Positions 12,107 through 12,520 of a DNA stretch of 12,520 nucleotides are shown in pieces. Below the pieces are notes generated by a model. That model searched no databases. It was not told the DNA's origin and was given only the letters and a program-made list of their open reading frames with translations. The first letter of the stretch is position 1. Every line of letters begins with the position of its first letter. The translations under genes and the position numbers were made by a program. The stretch spans positions 1 to 12,520 of the forward strand of contig DIYM01000022.1 of the NCBI GenBank assembly GCA_002429045.1, given 5' to 3'. The stretch comes from Phycisphaerales bacterium UBA6054. Lineage in GTDB: Bacteria; Planctomycetota; Phycisphaerae; Phycisphaerales; UBA1924.

Positions 12107-12520
12107 CTAGATGCTGAACCCGCTGGTGAGCGACAAGAGGCGCTCGGCCTGCTGGCTGAGGTTCGAGGCGGCGGCCTTCGCTTCCGAAGCCGCCGAGGCG
12201 GACTCCTGGGTCACCTGGGCGATGCCGCTGGTCGCCTCCGCGATCTGCTGGGCACCGACCTGCTGTTCGTCGATGGCGTGCGCGATGTCGTCGACCATCG
12301 TGCGCAGTGTCTTCGATGCATCAACGATGCGTTCGAGCGATCCGCCTGCGTTGGACGCCATCTGCACGCCGTTCTCGACACGGTTAGACCCTTGCTCGAT
12401 CTGCTCGATCGCGGCCTTGGTGTCGTCCTGGATCTCACGGATCGAGGAGGAGACCTGCTCGGTGGCGGTGGTGGTGCGCTCGGCGAGCTTGCGGACCTCG
12501 TCGGCGACGACCGCGAACCC
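12107..12520 (-). CDS. Methyl-accepting chemotaxis protein, C-terminal part
   Basis: Only the last 137 residues are present; the 5' part lies beyond the right edge. The fragment starts at GFAVVADEVRKLAERT, the conserved segment just after the tip of the receptor signalling hairpin, which contacts CheA and CheW. It continues down the coiled coil with the heptads and Gln/Glu methylation-type region of the returning helix (SGIAQVTQESASAASE). It ends at GFSI without a CheR-binding pentapeptide. The gene is a chemoreceptor or related signal transducer; the sensor domain, and therefore the ligand and location, cannot be seen. Confidence 0.93.
   Translation of the reverse strand, partial: GFAVVADEVRKLAERTTTATEQVSSSIREIQDDTKAAIEQIEQGSNRVENGVQMASNAGGSLERIVDASKTLRTMVDDIAHAIDEQQVGAQQIAEATSGIAQVTQESASAASEAKAAASNLSQQAERLLSLTSGFSI

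Noticed and set aside
1..12520. tRNA, rRNA, CRISPR array, insertion sequence or attachment site
   Set aside because: No cloverleaf or TTCRA-type tRNA signature, repeat-spacer pattern, transposase motif or flanking direct repeat was found on reading; the low-G+C gene at 250 has no visible flanking repeats.

Overview
This 12.5 kb chromosomal window has very high G+C, and several features point to a planctomycete of the class Phycisphaerae. These are a prepilin-type protein with an AFTLIELL cleavage site, a secreted protein ending in a doubled NFFD repeat of the 'GC-type dockerin' kind, a secreted protein ending in a PAPGAL / hydrophobic / Arg-rich sorting tail, and weak or absent Shine-Dalgarno sites at many starts. 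The assignment rests on protein style, not on a database search.

Layout. (1) 2-244: the 3' end of sucC (succinyl-CoA synthetase beta subunit). (2) 250-1536: a distinctly lower-G+C gene for an unrecognised protein carrying a HEPN-type RHxxxH motif, probably acquired. No sucD follows. (3) 1633-3429: a small helical protein whose frame has no stop where its coding signal ends, a 57-residue Pmp3/UPF0057 membrane protein, and two tandem paralogous proteins of about 200 residues, each with a membrane helix at both ends. (4) 3461-4042: a cytosolic thioredoxin/peroxiredoxin-like protein. (5) 4043-5196: two gene-poor stretches on either side of a minus-strand PilZ-domain gene, including a strong terminator (5096-5134) with no gene upstream of it. 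(6) 5197-5661: a truncated hemoglobin. (7) 5704-8372: two copies of a Fur-box-like palindrome, the second touching the start codon of a prepilin-like gene, followed by two secreted proteins that share one ectodomain but end in different sorting tails. (8) 8541-9104: a membrane-anchored thioredoxin-like protein. (9) 9185-9424, minus: a small secreted Kazal-like protein. (10) 9653-10153: a SnoaL-like putative lipoprotein, overlapping tail to tail a family 4 glycosyltransferase (10128-11342, minus). (11) 11428-12060: a two-helix membrane protein with a bacterial-PH-like middle and an L7/L12-like C-terminal motif. (12) 12107-12520, minus: the C-terminal part of a chemotaxis receptor.

No RNA genes of known type, CRISPR arrays, transposases or phage genes were seen. 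Most of the window is ordinary genome. The parts that deserve attention are the low-G+C HEPN-like gene and the 5.7-8.4 kb envelope cluster: twin operator-like palindromes, a pseudopilin, and a duplicated His-containing ectodomain fitted with two different anchoring tails. I infer that this cluster could be a regulated, possibly metal-responsive, cell-surface system; the sequence alone does not prove it.
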